A stretch of 64,000 nucleotides of DNA from assembly GCA_015062285.1 (NCBI GenBank), contig SUUY01000006.1, positions 1-64,000 of the forward strand, given 5' to 3'. The position numbers were made by a program, and so were the translations under genes. Origin of the DNA: Alphaproteobacteria bacterium (GTDB lineage: Bacteria; Pseudomonadota; Alphaproteobacteria; RF32; CAG-239). The notes under the pieces are model-generated. The model searched no databases and was not told where the DNA came from. It saw only the letters and a program-made list of their open reading frames with translations. Of this stretch, positions 28,694 through 35,944 are shown piece after piece. How positions within the stretch are numbered: the stretch's first letter is position 1; every line of letters starts with the position of its first letter.

Positions 28694-30112
28694 TTATTTT
28701 TTTGCCATTTGTTTAGTTTGTTTTTGTGCAAACATATTTTGATAAGAGGCATGTAGACCGGAAACTACTTTTTTGAAGTTTGCTAAATTTGTGCCGCTTA
28801 AATTTTCACCAGTAGAAGCTCGAATGGTTCGAGGATTAACACGACGACCGTTTTGAATAACCTCATAGTGCAAGTGCGGACCTGTTGATCTACCTGTACT
28901 ACCGACATAGGCAATTACATCACCTTGCTTCACCCTAACTCCGGGACGAATTCCTTTAGCAAATCTTTGTATATGGCCATAAGCTGTTGAAAATTCGGAG
29001 TTATGGCGAATCTTAATATAGTTTCCATATGAACCATTGTATTTTGCAACTTGTACAACACCGTCACCGCCGGCAAAAATCGGGGTTCCTCGAGGAGCGG
29101 CATAGTCAACGCCCCAGTGGATTTTGTGGCGACGCAAAATCGGATGAAAACGTTTGCCAAATGGTGAGGATATTCTGGCATTTCTCATAGCCAACGGTTT
29201 TTTATCCAATGTCTTTTTGAGAGCCATGCCTTTTTCATTATAGTAGTCCACTCTGCCATTTTTGTCTTTGAAACGATAGAGAGCAATTTTATCTTTGCGC
29301 AAAATTAAAGCGGCATATAAAACATCTCCCGACTTTACAACTTTACCATCAGAATCGATGTAGTTTTCATATATAATTTCAAACTTATCACCTTTGCGTA
29401 TATCTCTATTAAAATCTACACCATAAGAAAATATAGAAATGAAATTGTGAACAACACGGTTTGGCACGCCTTGATTTTGCATGCTCACAGACAAAGGACC
29501 GCTGATCTCACCTTGGGCACTATTTACTTCTTTTATCAGCTCTTGTTTTTGATCTGTTACATCATATTGATTCTGCTCATTGAGAATCGCAACAATCTTT
29601 TGCCCAACAACCGGCTCAATAACGAATCTGTTAAGACGAACAATTTTTCCGGTTTGATTCTGGATTGTGACATTTGCTTTTAGCTTTTGCCCCACTCTAA
29701 GATTTCTGGGGTCATAATATTCTTTGATATCGTAAAACAAATTGTTTGCTTTATTGCGATCTAAACCCAATCCGGAAAGAATTGAAATGAGTGTATCACC
29801 ATTTTTAACGGTAATTTCTCTGTCTTCCTTCTTTTGACTAACCAGATCATTAACCATGGTAAAAAGTTGGCGAATATTTTCGGCAGTATCTTCCGGATAG
29901 ATAGATTCCGGAACATCTATATGATTTGCTATTTCTTTTTCGATAAGTAAAAAGTTTGTAGTTTCATTTGGCGATACAGAAGCAACAACTTCGTTATTAT
30001 TTGCTAAGGAAAGTACAAAAGCAATCACAACAGCAAAAGCATAACATATAGTAATCATCTTTTGACGATTACGACGCTTAATACTAACTCTAATATATTT
30101 GCCTAATTGCAT
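28694..30112 (-). CDS. LysM/M23 peptidoglycan endopeptidase (MepM-like)
   Basis: A 472-aa periplasmic or envelope hydrolase of the MepM/ShyA type that cuts peptide crosslinks during cell-wall growth. It has an N-terminal membrane anchor at about residues 19-40. A LysM-like segment (VKNGDTLISILSGLGL) lies near 100-115, and an intermediate domain follows. The M23 zinc-peptidase domain occupies about 310-425, with HWGVDYAAPRG (metal His and Asp) near 328 and GPHLHYEV near 408. All expected zinc ligands are present. It is a single gene, and its start has only a weak GGAT ribosome-binding site. Confidence 0.92.
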   Translation of the reverse strand: MQLGKYIRVSIKRRNRQKMITICYAFAVVIAFVLSLANNNEVVASVSPNETTNFLLIEKEIANHIDVPESIYPEDTAENIRQLFTMVNDLVSQKKEDREITVKNGDTLISILSGLGLDRNKANNLFYDIKEYYDPRNLRVGQKLKANVTIQNQTGKIVRLNRFVIEPVVGQKIVAILNEQNQYDVTDQKQELIKEVNSAQGEISGPLSVSMQNQGVPNRVVHNFISIFSYGVDFNRDIRKGDKFEIIYENYIDSDGKVVKSGDVLYAALILRKDKIALYRFKDKNGRVDYYNEKGMALKKTLDKKPLAMRNARISSPFGKRFHPILRRHKIHWGVDYAAPRGTPIFAGGDGVVQVAKYNGSYGNYIKIRHNSEFSTAYGHIQRFAKGIRPGVRVKQGDVIAYVGSTGRSTGPHLHYEVIQNGRRVNPRTIRASTGENLSGTNLANFKKVVSGLHASYQNMFAQKQTKQMAKK

Positions 30113-30255
30113 TTTTTATCCATATTATTTACACAAACTGTTGCGAATATATCTGTTTATTGATCAAATATAAAGATATTTATGGTATATATGTGTATAA
30201 ATCGGTATTATAGAGCAGAACTATAAAAAAAATTTTAAATAATTAAAAAAAATAC

Positions 30256-30284
30256 TTGCTTTTATTTTTTTTGTTAGTTATAAG
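30256..30284 (+). promoter_or_regulatory. putative tRNA-Asp promoter
   Basis: TTGCTT, a 17-bp spacer and TATAAG end 13 bp before the tRNA 5' end. Confidence 0.55.
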
Positions 30285-30297
30285 GATACTCGCTGTT

Positions 30298-30374
30298 GGG
30301 GGTGTAGCTCAGTTGGTTAGAGCGCCTGCCTGTCACGCAGGAGGTCGCGAGTTCGAGCCTCGTCACTCCCGCCA
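30298..30374 (+). tRNA. tRNA-Asp(GTC)
   Basis: A complete 77-nt cloverleaf: acceptor GGGGGTG/CACTCCC with one G-T pair, anticodon stem CCTGC/GCAGG with loop CTGTCAC (anticodon GTC), T-loop TTCGAGC, discriminator G and encoded CCA. Confidence 0.96.
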
Positions 30375-30376
30375 TT

Positions 30377-30406
30377 AAAAAAGCCTCCTTCATGGAGGCT
30401 TTTTTA
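30377..30406 (+). terminator. terminator of tRNA-Asp
   Basis: A perfect 12-bp stem AAAAAAGCCTCC/GGAGGCTTTTTT with a 5-nt loop begins 2 nt after the tRNA. Confidence 0.85.
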
Positions 30407-30407
30407 A

Positions 30408-30559
30408 TGGCTTGGAATGTCGTGCTCGACGAGCGAAGCGAGTTCGGTTAACGAGGCTTGCGGAGTAAAGCCGAAGTTAGAATGCGAATGCAATGAGCAG
30501 ACCCTTTAGGGTACGCAATGCGAAGCGTGCGTACAACCGAGGAACGACCTCCGATTTGT
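30408..30559 (+). repeat. tRNA-Asp downstream spacer, related to the tRNA-Thr spacer
   Basis: A 150-bp stretch, more GC-rich than its surroundings, lies between two copies of the same GCCTCC terminator hairpin. It carries CGAAGCGAGTT and GCGAATGCAATGAGC, which also occur (one mismatch in the second) in the spacer after tRNA-Thr. No ORF is evident. Confidence 0.5.
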
Positions 30560-30585
30560 AGCCTCCTTTGTGGAGGCTTTTTTTA
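30560..30585 (+). terminator. second GCCTCC terminator
   Basis: The stem AGCCTCC/GGAGGCT with a 5-nt loop is followed by T7. It is nearly the same hairpin as at 30377-30406 and probably a duplication. Confidence 0.7.
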
Positions 30586-30597
30586 TAGTTAAAACCC

Positions 30598-30617
30598 CCA
30601 TGTCTGACGTAGAACCC
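30598..30617 (+). repeat. 20-bp direct repeat, left copy
   Basis: CCATGTCTGACGTAGAACCC recurs exactly at 31534-31553. Together the copies bracket the candidate structured RNA and its promoter. From 30618 to 30930 I see only AT-rich sequence and a small hairpin at 30616-30631. Confidence 0.8.
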
Positions 30618-30933
30618 ATATTTTACAATATGTTCGAACTCACTTCTATGGCTTTAATAAGTTTCATTATTTTTCCAGATACAAATTTTATTTGCAAAGA
30701 CATCAAAAATGTGGTATGTTAATAGGTGTGAAGATATTATTAAACCTTTTAGATTTTTAGAATTAAATAACTATGTACGGAAAGTATATGGAAGAATTAA
30801 TATTTGTTTGAGAGCATATAATATGCGGAGTGAGGAATTAACCTTGCGGCGATTTTATCGTTGGACTTGTTGCGGAATTGTCCCCCTTGTGTCGATAGAT
30901 ATAAGTTTTTAAAAACCCAAACAAAATTTATTT

Positions 30934-30965
30934 ATGAAGTATAAATGAAGTATTTGTGTTATGAT
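30934..30965 (+). promoter_or_regulatory. putative activated promoter of the hairpin-chain RNA
   Basis: Two exact copies of ATGAAGTA (30934-30941 and 30945-30952) are spaced 11 bp apart, one helical turn. They end 7 bp before a TATGAT -10 box at 30960-30965, and no consensus -35 is present. This is the layout of a promoter that needs an activator bound over the -35 region. Confidence 0.4.
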
Positions 30966-30995
30966 ATTCAAAATTTCTAAATTTATAAAAAAATT

Positions 30996-31337
30996 ATGAT
31001 TATGAAAAATGCTAACAATAGCAACAGAACAGTGAACGCAGAAGTTCAAGAGAGATTCAAATCTGCATGCTATGCATATTATGGTATCTCTCGAGACGGA
31101 TATACTCCAATAAAAGCTCGAATCGACCTGTTATCCCTCCTGAAGCAGGAGGAGTATGTTATTGACACCAGTTTCGAGCTGGTGTGGGAAAAGACCTATC
31201 TTGGGCCATACCCAAGTGAGGACTTCACCGTAACTAACAGACTAGAGCTGTTAGAAGCGTTCAAAGAAGATGAAGAGATCTGCAAACTCATAGAAAATAT
31301 GCGGACTCTTTATAAAGAGTACAAGCTCTTGCATTAG
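30996..31337 (+). CDS. hypothetical ORF overlapping the candidate RNA
   Basis: A 113-codon open frame starts at ATG 30996, with a second ATG at 31002. It has no Shine-Dalgarno and no recognisable domain. The predicted product is a soluble, mostly helical, acidic protein. Its codon choice (CGA, CTG, CTC, GAG) is unlike the AT-rich neighbours. The same bases form perfect hairpins about every 30 nt, which favours a structured RNA. A foreign small gene is the alternative. Confidence 0.35.
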   Translation: MIMKNANNSNRTVNAEVQERFKSACYAYYGISRDGYTPIKARIDLLSLLKQEEYVIDTSFELVWEKTYLGPYPSEDFTVTNRLELLEAFKEDEEICKLIENMRTLYKEYKLLH

Positions 31338-31399
31338 TTCAGGCACGACAAAGCCATCTGCAGGCTGATCATGTCCTTTTTTCGAAAAGAATAGGATCT

Positions 31400-31433
31400 A
31401 AAAAGCACGTCTTATAAAGAGACGTGCTTTTTA
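31400..31433 (+). terminator. terminator of the hairpin-chain RNA
   Basis: A perfect 13-bp stem AAAAAGCACGTCT/AGACGTGCTTTTT with a 7-nt loop, ending in a T run. Confidence 0.88.
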
Positions 31434-31533
31434 TATATAAATGGTATTTGAGGATATTTTACTATAAAATCATTTGGTTTGTGGTGAACCTGATTATAAT
31501 ATAACTTATAATCTCCGGCAACTGCTTTTGCCT

Positions 31534-31553
31534 CCATGTCTGACGTAGAACCC
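31534..31553 (+). repeat. 20-bp direct repeat, right copy
   Basis: An exact second copy of CCATGTCTGACGTAGAACCC, 6 bp from the stop of the phage lysozyme gene. The copies are 936 bp apart. Confidence 0.8.
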
Positions 31554-31558
31554 TTAGG

Positions 31559-32035
31559 TTATATATAAACTTGCCATATACCTGTGCGAATCAAATTAGC
31601 AATACGTTTTGCTCGAGTTTTGGTTTCTTTGGCATATTTACTATTTAAGCACTCTTGCGATGCTAAATTAAATTTTCCCAATTTCAGAGCATAGAGCATA
31701 TTTTTAAATTGCAGAAGACCGCCGATACCTAAATTAAATGCCATATCAAGCAAAGCATATTGTCTTTCATTGTCTAATTTTTTCCAAAATGAAATTTTTT
31801 GTTCTAACTGGTTTTCGAATCTGTAAATATCATTGCGCAATAAGTACAGTGCGCATTGTTTTGTAATGCCATGTTCCCAATCCCCAATAACTTTTCTTTC
31901 TTCCTCTGATATGGGATTGGAATCTAAGTTTCGGCCAACTCCGATTGTTTGTTTTCCCTTGGTACAATAGTATGGGTTTAGCCTTAATCCTTCGTGTAGA
32001 ATCAGGCGTTTTTCGACTTCGGATATATCAATCAT
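31559..32035 (-). CDS. phage endolysin, GH24 lysozyme
   Basis: A T4-lysozyme-type muramidase of 158 aa that degrades host peptidoglycan at lysis. The catalytic pattern is HEGLRLNPYYCTKGKQTIGVG at about residues 14-34: Glu15 and Thr30 are present, and Cys24 stands where T4 lysozyme has Asp20. A Cys at this position is common among phage GH24 enzymes. There is no signal peptide, so release probably needs a holin. It overlaps the upstream holin-like gene by 8 bp. Confidence 0.9.
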   Translation of the reverse strand: MIDISEVEKRLILHEGLRLNPYYCTKGKQTIGVGRNLDSNPISEEERKVIGDWEHGITKQCALYLLRNDIYRFENQLEQKISFWKKLDNERQYALLDMAFNLGIGGLLQFKNMLYALKLGKFNLASQECLNSKYAKETKTRAKRIANLIRTGIWQVYI

Positions 32036-32210
32036 TGTTATCCTCCACGAATATTCTTCTGAGAACAGAATAAGCTCTATGAGCTACGTATATGAATATG
32101 CAAATATTTATACCTAATGTAATCAGTTGGTTGAACAGCTGAAAATAATCGAGTATGAATGTTACAACCGCGCTACCGGCAATTTTGGTATCTTCGATGA
32201 TTTGTTCCAT
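32028..32210 (-). CDS. small membrane protein, holin candidate
   Basis: A 60-aa protein with one long or two short hydrophobic segments (about residues 12-50) and a charged C-terminus (RRIFVEDNND). It overlaps the lysozyme gene, the usual place for a holin. There is no sequence match to a named holin family, so the role is inferred from position and topology. Confidence 0.55.
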   Translation of the reverse strand: MEQIIEDTKIAGSAVVTFILDYFQLFNQLITLGINICIFIYVAHRAYSVLRRIFVEDNND

Positions 32211-32222
32211 TGTGTGTGTCCT

Positions 32223-32248
32223 AAAAAAAAGGAGCCTAAAGGCTCCTT
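32223..32248 (-). terminator. intra-operon terminator before the lysis genes
   Basis: The stem AAGGAGCC/GGCTCCTT with a 4-nt loop is followed by T8 on the minus strand, between the tail-associated gene and the holin-like gene. Confidence 0.75.
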
Positions 32249-32259
32249 ATGGTTGGTTA

Positions 32260-32634
32260 TTACGAATATGGATTTTCGCTTTTAATCCTGTTTACTTGAT
32301 TTTCTATTGCTGAAAGAAGTACTTTTTCTTCATCTTCGGCAAATAAATTAAAAGTTTTTTTGCGGATATACTCACTCATCAAAGGGTCAACACTATCTCG
32401 ATATGATGAAGCTCGTATTTGCCTTATTTCTTCATTTGTAGGAAGGGGCTTTGGAGGGAGTGTCCCTTCAACATACCATTTTCCATCATAGCCTTGAACA
32501 TACTTTTCAGAGGTTTTTTCATAGCCAAACTCTGCCCAATCCTCAAGTCTTTTGCGGTTTTCTTCGCTATCTTCCCAAGTGGCACAGGCAATAACCGAAC
32601 CATTTTCTTTGCATACAACATCAAAAGTTTTCAT
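32260..32634 (-). CDS. phage tail-fibre-associated protein (assembly-type)
   Basis: A 124-aa soluble protein directly downstream of the tail fibre gene. Its second half (PTNEEIRQIRASSYRDSVDP ... LLSAIENQVNRI) has the Pro-x-EEIRxxR...Y pattern common in small proteins encoded next to fibres, such as DUF4376-like and fibre-assembly proteins. GGAG precedes the ATG. Role inferred from position. Confidence 0.55.
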   Translation of the reverse strand: MKTFDVVCKENGSVIACATWEDSEENRKRLEDWAEFGYEKTSEKYVQGYDGKWYVEGTLPPKPLPTNEEIRQIRASSYRDSVDPLMSEYIRKKTFNLFAEDEEKVLLSAIENQVNRIKSENPYS

Positions 32635-32646
32635 AGTCTTATCTCC

Positions 32647-33765
32647 TTACAATGCCCAAAAATAAAAACGACATTCGCCCAAGCTACCGCCATAGGCTTT
32701 GACAACATCTCCTTTACTAAGAGGTAGAAATACATTGCTTACTGATGATGTCCAACCGCTACCGCCGTCAGTAGTGGTACGACCAACAATAAGGTCATTT
32801 ACTCTTATCTGACAGTTTGCTCCTTTAGATGTGATTATGGCATACCCTTGTGACGGAGCTGTATAAGTAGAATCTTGTGCCCAAGTCCCTCCGTCCGATA
32901 CTCTTACTGTTGGGCTTGCATAATTTATTCCGAAAAGTTTTTTTCTAACCCAAGATGTCGTTGCAATATCAGCATTGTTACTATTGGCATCAGGATCATT
33001 ATTTACTCTACATCTGAATTTGTTGTTATCTATTCCGCTTTGCTCAATAAGGAACGGATATTTGTTTCCGTTATCAAAGCGAATAAGAAGTTGATTTACA
33101 CCATTGCTTGTTGCTTGAAACAGCTCTATTCGGGAACCCTCTGTTGCATCAGCCAATGCCAAATGACTGTTTTGGCCGTCTTGGTTATGAATAACTATAT
33201 TATCTGTAAAAGTCTTAACTCCGTTGACTATTTGGTTTCCGGTGTTTTTAACAAATTGATCAGGATTGATATTATCAGCTATTTGTGCAGATATTAGGGC
33301 ACTATTAGCAGCTGAATCTGCAGAATTTGATGCTGATACTTGGCTATCTCTTGCTTCTGCTGCAGAACTTGAAGCTTCTTCTGCTTTTAATACTGAAACA
33401 GCTGCCTGCTCAACTGCTTGTTGTGCAGAATTATCAACCATTATTTGTTTTTCTGCAGCATTAGAATTAAATATTGCTATGGCATTGTTTGCATAATCAG
33501 TAATTGCCGGTTTGGTTTTATTATTCAAGTAGTCATCAATCTGAGGTGTAGCTATATTATCTATTACTTCCGAAACAATTGGTTTGGCATAATTATCAAT
33601 ATAATTATTGATTTCCGGTTTAGAAACATGTTCGACATAGTTTTCTATTTCTTTTTGTCCTGATTTTATATACAAAAGAGAAACGTCTACTTCTAAGTTT
33701 ATTTCATCTTGATAGTATATGTTTATTTCACTGCAATCATTGATATTAGTAATAATTGTTTCCAT
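32647..33765 (-). CDS. phage tail fibre
   Basis: A 372-aa fibre. The N-terminal ~100 residues contain four or five ~14-residue repeats (KPEINNYIDNYA, TPQIDDYLNNKT types) typical of trimeric fibre shafts. An Ala/Ser-rich coiled-coil stretch follows at about 100-170. A C-terminal globular region with PTVRVSDGGTW near 290 is probably the receptor-binding tip. GAGG lies 5 nt before the start. Confidence 0.75.
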   Translation of the reverse strand: METIITNINDCSEINIYYQDEINLEVDVSLLYIKSGQKEIENYVEHVSKPEINNYIDNYAKPIVSEVIDNIATPQIDDYLNNKTKPAITDYANNAIAIFNSNAAEKQIMVDNSAQQAVEQAAVSVLKAEEASSSAAEARDSQVSASNSADSAANSALISAQIADNINPDQFVKNTGNQIVNGVKTFTDNIVIHNQDGQNSHLALADATEGSRIELFQATSNGVNQLLIRFDNGNKYPFLIEQSGIDNNKFRCRVNNDPDANSNNADIATTSWVRKKLFGINYASPTVRVSDGGTWAQDSTYTAPSQGYAIITSKGANCQIRVNDLIVGRTTTDGGSGWTSSVSNVFLPLSKGDVVKAYGGSLGECRFYFWAL

Positions 33766-33767
33766 AT

Positions 33768-34124
33768 TTACCTCGTTATTTGATCAGTTATTCTTAAAAC
33801 ACCAACTTTGTTTACATCTGCCGGAAAAATCGTGTTAATACTTCCATCCGGAGTTGATAATTCTATATCCGTAAAATAATCACCTGCCTGGATATTTGTG
33901 TCATTTGGTGTTAGCACCAAAGCAAATTTTCCATTCGCAGAATCTACCTCTGATGCCAGTTTGCTTAATACAACATTTCCATTGTCATCTCTTGCTTGCA
34001 TGTTTATAGATGAACCATATAAATTGATGTTTTGATGTGATATCTTAAGTTGAATTTGAATAGTAAAACTGTCACCCTGTCTTATTTCGATAATATTTGC
34101 ATGAGGTATAATGCGTCCTGTCAT
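33768..34124 (-). CDS. phage baseplate/fibre connector (BppU-like N-domain)
   Basis: A 118-aa beta-rich protein. The N-terminus IIEIRQGDSFTIQIQL followed by GSSINMQARDD resembles the N-terminal domain of BppU-type and related connector proteins that dock fibres. It is packed between two fibre genes with 1-2-bp gaps. The function is inferred from pattern and position. Confidence 0.55.
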   Translation of the reverse strand: MTGRIIPHANIIEIRQGDSFTIQIQLKISHQNINLYGSSINMQARDDNGNVVLSKLASEVDSANGKFALVLTPNDTNIQAGDYFTDIELSTPDGSINTIFPADVNKVGVLRITDQITR

Positions 34125-34125
34125 T

Positions 34126-34908
34126 TTATTTCTCCTCTTTTACTTTAATAAAGTAATTTATTGCTTGGTTGATTGGGGTAACATGTTGGCTTTTTCCATA
34201 GATAGAGTTTGAACGAGATGCATCAAAACTACTGATACCAAATTTTGTATCTTGATCATTACCTCCATCAAATTTTGCAGCAGTTGCATCACTTCCGTTG
34301 TTTGCAAAAACACCTGTTACTGCCTTAGAATTTTCTCTACCGCCAACAACATTACCGGTGATATTAGGCAAACCTTCCGCCTGCGTTGTATATATATCTG
34401 AAGCCGAGTCTCCACCAAATCCACGCAAGAATTTGCCTCTATAATCCGGTAAATTAAATGTTGTTGTGCCATCTCCAGTACCGAACTTTGTACCAATCAG
34501 ACTAAACAAATCGGAATATGTAACACGACTAATAGCCTGACCATTGCACAAAAACCAATTATCATGGTTGGTATTCTTTACTGATGCTTTAATATCACCT
34601 ATTTTCCATAGCTTATTCAATAACTCTGTGAGTGTGCTGTTTTGTTCCGAAATAGATTTTTCCAGCTGGGCACGATTTACGGCATCATAATCTGCTGTAC
34701 CATCGGCCAAATTTTTTACTTTATAGCCGGACATATTCAAATCGCCCTTGAGTGCCGATCTGCCGTCTCTAAGCATACATTGGCTTAAACCTTCGGCAAA
34801 ATTATCGTCTTCGGCGTCATGATGATCTGTAACAATATCTATATCATTAATTCGATCATCTTCCCAATTATGTAATCTGGTAAAATTTCCTTCGCTATCA
34901 AAAGGCAT
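34126..34908 (-). CDS. phage tail-collar fibre protein
   Basis: A 260-aa protein with a tail-collar domain. WFLCNGQAISRVTYSDLFSL near residues 135-155 and FNLPDYRGKFLRGFGG shortly after are the family's hallmark segments. The N-terminal ~90 residues (DLNMSGYKVKNLADGTADYD) resemble the adaptor region of phage fibres. The start at 34908 follows AGGAG by 7 nt; a longer frame to 34938 has no ribosome-binding site. Confidence 0.85.
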   Translation of the reverse strand: MPFDSEGNFTRLHNWEDDRINDIDIVTDHHDAEDDNFAEGLSQCMLRDGRSALKGDLNMSGYKVKNLADGTADYDAVNRAQLEKSISEQNSTLTELLNKLWKIGDIKASVKNTNHDNWFLCNGQAISRVTYSDLFSLIGTKFGTGDGTTTFNLPDYRGKFLRGFGGDSASDIYTTQAEGLPNITGNVVGGRENSKAVTGVFANNGSDATAAKFDGGNDQDTKFGISSFDASRSNSIYGKSQHVTPINQAINYFIKVKEEK

Positions 34909-34928
34909 TATATTTCTCCTATAAAAAA

Positions 34929-35156
34929 TTAACGACAAAGTTCTAATTCTTGCCGTAACTTATCTATTCTTCCCAACCATTCCCATGTATTTATGTGTGA
35001 ATGGTAATCATGTTGTTCCAATTCTGCCGCAACTTTTGCTCCTGCTATCGGATATGTCGGACAATGGTTATAATTCACCCTTGCGCATGAGGCTAAGCAA
35101 AGCATCTCTATTTGCATTAGGGCGAGAATGAATTTGTGCTTTTTTTTGATCAACAT
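34929..35156 (-). CDS. o-spanin lipoprotein (Rz1-like)
   Basis: A 75-aa lipoprotein. KKKHK then a hydrophobic stretch lead to the lipobox LASC (Cys24), followed by CPTYPIAGAKVAAELE and a C-terminal WEWLGRIDKLR. This is the common outer-membrane spanin layout. Its first 89 bp overlap the i-spanin-like gene in another frame, the classic Rz/Rz1 arrangement. Confidence 0.75.
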   Translation of the reverse strand: MLIKKKHKFILALMQIEMLCLASCARVNYNHCPTYPIAGAKVAAELEQHDYHSHINTWEWLGRIDKLRQELELCR

Positions 35157-35268
35157 ATTTAATAACCTCTATTTCTTTGGTGATAATTTTGGTTTGAGCT
35201 CGCATGTTACCCAAACAGAAGCTTAGGAAACAAAGCAAAAATATTATGCTTAATTTGACAATCACCAC
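35068..35268 (-). CDS. i-spanin candidate (Rz-like)
   Basis: A 66-aa type II membrane protein: an N-terminal transmembrane helix (residues 4-20) and then a charged helical periplasmic part. It starts with GTG at 35268, overlapping the stop of the small membrane ORF at 35262. The o-spanin gene starts inside it. It is short for Rz, so the call depends mainly on its pairing with the lipoprotein. Confidence 0.6.
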   Translation of the reverse strand: MVIVKLSIIFLLCFLSFCLGNMRAQTKIITKEIEVIKYVDQKKAQIHSRPNANRDALLSLMRKGEL

Positions 35269-35393
35269 GATGTCCCCACAAGCAAAATAAAGGCCTTGGC
35301 TACTTTTTCTACAACATCAGGATTTTGAAATGAAAGAATAGATACTATTATTACAGCTAAAAAAAACACAAAAAATTTACATTTTTTTTGCAT
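35262..35393 (-). CDS. 43-aa phage membrane protein
   Basis: A 43-codon frame starts at ATG 35393, 5 nt after AGGAG. The product has an N-terminal KKCK and two hydrophobic stretches (about residues 7-22 and 34-42). Its TGA overlaps the GTG start of the i-spanin candidate, so it belongs to the lysis cassette. It could be a pinholin or antiholin; there is no family match. Confidence 0.6.
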   Translation of the reverse strand: MQKKCKFFVFFLAVIIVSILSFQNPDVVEKVAKAFILLVGTSW

Positions 35394-35410
35394 TTATACT
35401 CCTAATAAAA

Positions 35411-35442
35411 TAAAAATGCCGCTTTTTGATAAAGCGGCATCT
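35411..35442 (-). terminator. intra-operon terminator
   Basis: The perfect 10-bp stem ATGCCGCTTT/AAAGCGGCAT with a 5-nt loop is followed on the minus strand by a T-rich run. It lies after the 130-aa membrane protein gene. Confidence 0.75.
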
Positions 35443-35461
35443 TGCTACAATATAAAATTTT

Positions 35462-35854
35462 CTATGAATATGCTAAGATTATCATTTGGCTTGCGTATAT
35501 CGTAAGTAATCGCAAAATAAACAACCAAAGCATTCCTAAAATAATTACACCCCAAATCAGTTTCCAACCGGCCTGAATATTGCCTCGTTTTTGCTGAATA
35601 TAGTCATATACAAACCAAACGCCTTGCTCCAGTATATATATAACAAAAAGAACAAAAAGGTTGATAATTATATTATGATCTTTGATGAGTTGCGGAACAG
35701 TAAACAATGTTCGCAAAAAGGCTGTTGCGATATTAGCCAATATCCATGGTGTTTTGATATTAAAATCAAATCTTTTTACCAGATACAAAAACAAAGATCT
35801 GATTACACCGGTCAATGCCAATATCCCAAGTAATGTCAACATTAAACTATGCAT
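35462..35854 (-). CDS. phage membrane protein, four predicted helices
   Basis: A 130-aa very hydrophobic protein with about four transmembrane segments and a basic loop (YIQQKRGN) near residue 90. GTGAGG lies 5 nt before ATG 35854, which is preferred over an upstream in-frame start. It could be a holin or a superinfection-exclusion protein. It is bounded downstream by its own terminator. Confidence 0.55.
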   Translation of the reverse strand: MHSLMLTLLGILALTGVIRSLFLYLVKRFDFNIKTPWILANIATAFLRTLFTVPQLIKDHNIIINLFVLFVIYILEQGVWFVYDYIQQKRGNIQAGWKLIWGVIILGMLWLFILRLLTIYASQMIILAYS

Positions 35855-35944
35855 TTTTTCCTCACATAAATACAAACCTATACGAGTATGCTAATATTCA
35901 TTTATTTAGTTGTCAAACATATATGTACATCTATTAAAGTAATT

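Larger units (their letters stand above)
30972..31433 (+). ncRNA. candidate large structured RNA (chain of hairpins)
   Basis: At least ten short hairpins follow each other. The strongest are CCTCCTG/CAGGAGG at 31136-31152, ACACCAG/CTGGTGT at 31165-31185, CTTGGG/CCCAAG at 31200-31216, CTAACAG/CTGTTAG at 31234-31254 and ACTCTT/AAGAGT at 31305-31320. Weaker ones lie at 31010-31023, 31033-31048, 31053-31064, 31067-31077 and 31352-31366. The chain ends in a strong terminator. Codon and base composition differ from neighbouring genes. The location between a tRNA and a prophage lysis cassette is like that of GOLLD and ROOL RNAs, but membership is not shown. An overlapping reading frame (30996-31337) could mean a protein gene instead or as well. 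Confidence 0.5.

Noticed and set aside
30709..30912. 67-codon frame in the gap after tRNA-Asp
   Set aside because: It has no ribosome-binding site, no recognisable composition or domain, and lies in AT-rich non-coding sequence. It is more likely a chance frame.
31559..32035. Lysozyme inactive because Asp is replaced by Cys at the second catalytic position
   Set aside because: Cys at this position is common in phage GH24 enzymes, and a Cys substitution at the T4 position is known to keep activity. Glu15 and Thr30 are intact.
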